Shown: positions 5,733 to 6,770 of the stretch, piece after piece
Layout: every line of letters starts with the position of its first letter
Position numbering within the stretch: the stretch's first letter is position 1
Origin: SFTH01 sp963643985
GTDB lineage: Bacteria; Bacillota; Clostridia; Christensenellales; Aristaeellaceae
Assembly: GCA_963643985.1 (NCBI GenBank)
Contig: CAVINP010000100.1
Span: forward strand, 1 to 6,770
Reading direction: 5' to 3'
Length of the DNA: 6,770 bases
Program-made: the position numbers and the translations under genes
Notes under the pieces: model-generated
Databases searched by the model: none
The model's input: the letters and a program-made list of their open reading frames with translations, nothing else
Told to the model about the DNA's origin: nothing

Positions 5733-5801
5733 GTGGAAAAGAAGAAATTGCCGGTTGGAATTGAAAATTTTGAGCAGTTGCGCAAGGAAGATTTTTATTA
5801 G
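5733..5801 (+). pseudogene. N-terminal relic of an AAA-ATPase-like/PDDEXK (DUF1703-type) protein
   Basis: The frame reads from GTG as MEKKKLPVGIENFEQLRKED followed by FY and a TAG stop. This is the characteristic opening of the large AAA-ATPase-like proteins (DUF1703 type: AAA-ATP_like plus PDDEXK_9 nuclease-like domain). They begin with K-L-P-x-G-I-x-x-F and continue YYVDKT into the ATPase domain, typically over 500 residues. Here the frame stops exactly where VDKT should follow, and none of the downstream sequence resembles the family in any frame. The gene is therefore a 22-codon stump. These genes are often multicopy in gut clostridia, so this is probably what remains of one copy after deletion or recombination. 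Its function here is lost. The assignment rests on one short motif. Confidence 0.65.
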
Positions 5802-5899
5802 CCGGAAAAGTCGATGGTTTCTTTGGTTTCTTCCGCCGACGCAGCCGCAAAGCCGACGGCCAGAACGAGGGCAAGCATGGCAACAATGATCCTTTTCAT
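5798..5899 (-). CDS. 33-residue ORF that is almost entirely a signal peptide
   Basis: The start is an ATG at 5899-5897, seven bases after a consensus GGAGG (rc of 5907-5911). The product begins MKRIIVAMLALVLAVGF, then AAASA, then EETKETIDFSG and stop. The charged start, hydrophobic core and A-S-A motif form a textbook Sec signal with predicted cleavage after ASA, which would release an 11-residue acidic peptide. No lipobox cysteine is present. Its TAA (plus 5798-5800) overlaps the TAG of the converging DUF1703-type relic by two bases. It may be the stump of a secreted protein whose 3' part was deleted in the same event, or a genuine micro-secreted peptide. The stump reading is more economical. 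The ribosome binding site and signal peptide make the start real. Confidence 0.55.
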   Translation of the reverse strand: MKRIIVAMLALVLAVGFAAASAEETKETIDFSG

Positions 5900-6003
5900 G
5901 GGCAATCCTCCTGTGTTCGCTTTATTTGCGGAAGCAGCGCTCCCGTGTCTGAATCAAGGATAGCATGCCGCATGAAAAAACCGGGTTTACCGGCGCAGGA
6001 CGA

Positions 6004-6036
6004 AAAACCGGAGTGCATTTTTCGCACTCCGGTTTT
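6004..6036 (-). terminator. Strong intrinsic terminator of the PAP2 gene
   Basis: AAAACCGGAGTGC (6004-6016) pairs perfectly over 13 bp with GCACTCCGGTTTT (6024-6036) across a 7-nt loop. On the minus strand the stem ends in T5. It lies six bases after the PAP2 stop codon. The A/T flanks allow it to work in both directions. A smaller CCGG-GTTTA-CCGG hairpin follows it on the minus strand. Confidence 0.92.
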
Positions 6037-6042
6037 CGGTGT

Positions 6043-6621
6043 TTAACGAACTCCGTCGATCTTTTTTGCAAAGAGTTTTTTCACGATTCGGACGCCGATT
6101 TCGGACATCACGATGCCGATGATTACACCGCAGATCACGTCCGAGGGGTAGTGCACGCCGACATAGAGCCGCGAGAGCGATATCAGGGCAGCCAGTATCA
6201 GCGCGGGTATGCCGTATTTCTTTTTGGCGCCGCGCCAAATTGCCCAGGCGCAGGAGAAGGAGTTGGCGCTGTGCCCCGAGGGGAAGGAGAAATCGCTCTC
6301 CCGGCCGACCAGAGACACAAGCCCCTCGATCGCATCGTAGGGGCGGGTACGGGCGGCAAGCGGCTTGATCAGCACGTTCACGACCAGCAGCGTCAGCAGC
6401 ATTGCCGCCGCGCACATCGCGCCCACGCGCAGCATGTCCGTGCCGCGGCCCTTTTTCATGCGCACATAGCCCGCAATCAGCAGCAGCAGCGCAACGGCGA
6501 CCCACATCACGCCGCCGTCGGCCAGATGCGTGATCGGGCAGATGATGCCGTTCAGCCAACCTTGGCGCAGGGACTGCACCCACAGCAGGAACTCGGATTC
6601 GATGGTGAAGAGTGTAGACAT
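6043..6621 (-). CDS. PAP2-family membrane phosphatase
   Basis: A 192-residue integral membrane protein of the type 2 phosphatidic acid phosphatase superfamily. These enzymes dephosphorylate lipid phosphates such as undecaprenyl pyrophosphate, phosphatidate or phosphatidylglycerol phosphate at the outer face of the membrane. All three catalytic motifs are intact: K86-x6-R93-P94 (KPLAARTRP), PSGH at 114-117, and SR-x5-H-x3-D at 150-161 (SRLYVGVHYPSD), with H157 the expected nucleophile and H117 the acid/base. Hydrophobic segments lie at about 38-53, 66-85, 137-149 and 162-178. The size fits the bacterial BcrC/PgpB-like group; the substrate cannot be told from sequence alone. The start is the ATG five bases after GGAGG (rc of 6627-6631). 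A TATAAT (rc of 6649-6654) lies upstream without a well-placed -35. The gene is monocistronic. Confidence 0.93.
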   Translation of the reverse strand: MSTLFTIESEFLLWVQSLRQGWLNGIICPITHLADGGVMWVAVALLLLIAGYVRMKKGRGTDMLRVGAMCAAAMLLTLLVVNVLIKPLAARTRPYDAIEGLVSLVGRESDFSFPSGHSANSFSCAWAIWRGAKKKYGIPALILAALISLSRLYVGVHYPSDVICGVIIGIVMSEIGVRIVKKLFAKKIDGVR

Positions 6622-6698
6622 ATTGTCCTCCGATCGTTTTTTTCTTCCATTATATTACACCTGTCAAATTTATATCCCGCGTCATCTCCGACTTCGAA

Positions 6699-6722
6699 TC
6701 CTTCCCCCTTCGGGGTTAAGGA
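6699..6722. other. UUCG-capped hairpin in the terminal intergenic stretch
   Basis: TCCTT (6699-6703) pairs with AAGGA (6718-6722), and CCC (6706-6708) with GGG (6713-6715) around a TTCG tetraloop, with a two-by-two internal mismatch. No T-run follows, so it is not a clear terminator. The rest of 6662-6770 shows no gene; the final bases include GAGGTGGT, possibly near a gene start beyond the window. Confidence 0.4.
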
Positions 6723-6770
6723 TACACTGATTAAATGAGGTGGTAAGCTGAGCAGTGAATTTTGTGCTAG

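Noticed and set aside
6662..6667. TTGACA (minus strand) as -35 of the PAP2 gene
   Set aside because: Only 7 bp separate it from the TATAAT at 6649-6654, too short for a sigma-A promoter; no other good -10 follows.
5965..6738. Plus-strand ORF of 257 codons over the PAP2 gene
   Set aside because: It is antisense to a PAP2 gene with all three catalytic motifs, and it crosses that gene's terminator.

Overview
The window reads as chromosome of a low- to mid-GC Firmicute, most likely a gut-type clostridium (Oscillospiraceae/Ruminococcaceae-like). The evidence is AGGAGG-type ribosome binding sites, near-consensus sigma-A promoters, CCA-encoded tRNAs, a Gram-positive-type PutP, and a relic of the AAA-ATPase-like/PDDEXK (DUF1703-type) family. 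The genus cannot be fixed from this sequence.

Layout. Positions 1-640 are the distal end of an rRNA operon: the 3' end of 23S rRNA, 5S rRNA, tRNA-Asn(GTT) and a strong intrinsic terminator. Positions 640-1232 have no convincing gene. They hold a 160-bp MITE-like element with terminal inverted repeats and a TA duplication, a stretch I cannot identify, and a promoter with perfect -35 and -10 hexamers separated by a G9 homopolymer. That promoter drives a 104-residue membrane protein (1233-1547) with its own terminator. A promoter, tRNA-Lys(CTT) and a terminator follow (1717-1885).

Positions 1890-2830 look like an accessory scar. A fragment of a phage minor capsid protein sits just behind tRNA-Lys. 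Next comes a region with its own promoter, a foldable RNA of about 110 nt and a terminator (2357-2566), which is a good candidate for an independently transcribed non-coding RNA. Directly after it is a run of strong hairpins (2611-2763) with no matching protein-coding explanation.

Positions 2933-5590 form a metabolic unit: a LysR-family regulator on the minus strand, divergent from a sodium/proline symporter gene (putP). The 131-bp intergenic region holds two good promoters for putP, one of them abutting the regulator's ribosome binding site. The arrangement suggests the regulator controls proline uptake, possibly with autoregulation.

Positions 5590-5960 carry two converging mini-genes whose stop codons overlap: a 22-codon N-terminal relic of a DUF1703-type protein on plus, and a 33-residue ORF on minus that is almost entirely a signal peptide. 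Positions 6004-6621 (minus) hold a PAP2-family membrane phosphatase with all three catalytic motifs and its terminator. The last 110 bp contain only a UUCG-capped hairpin.
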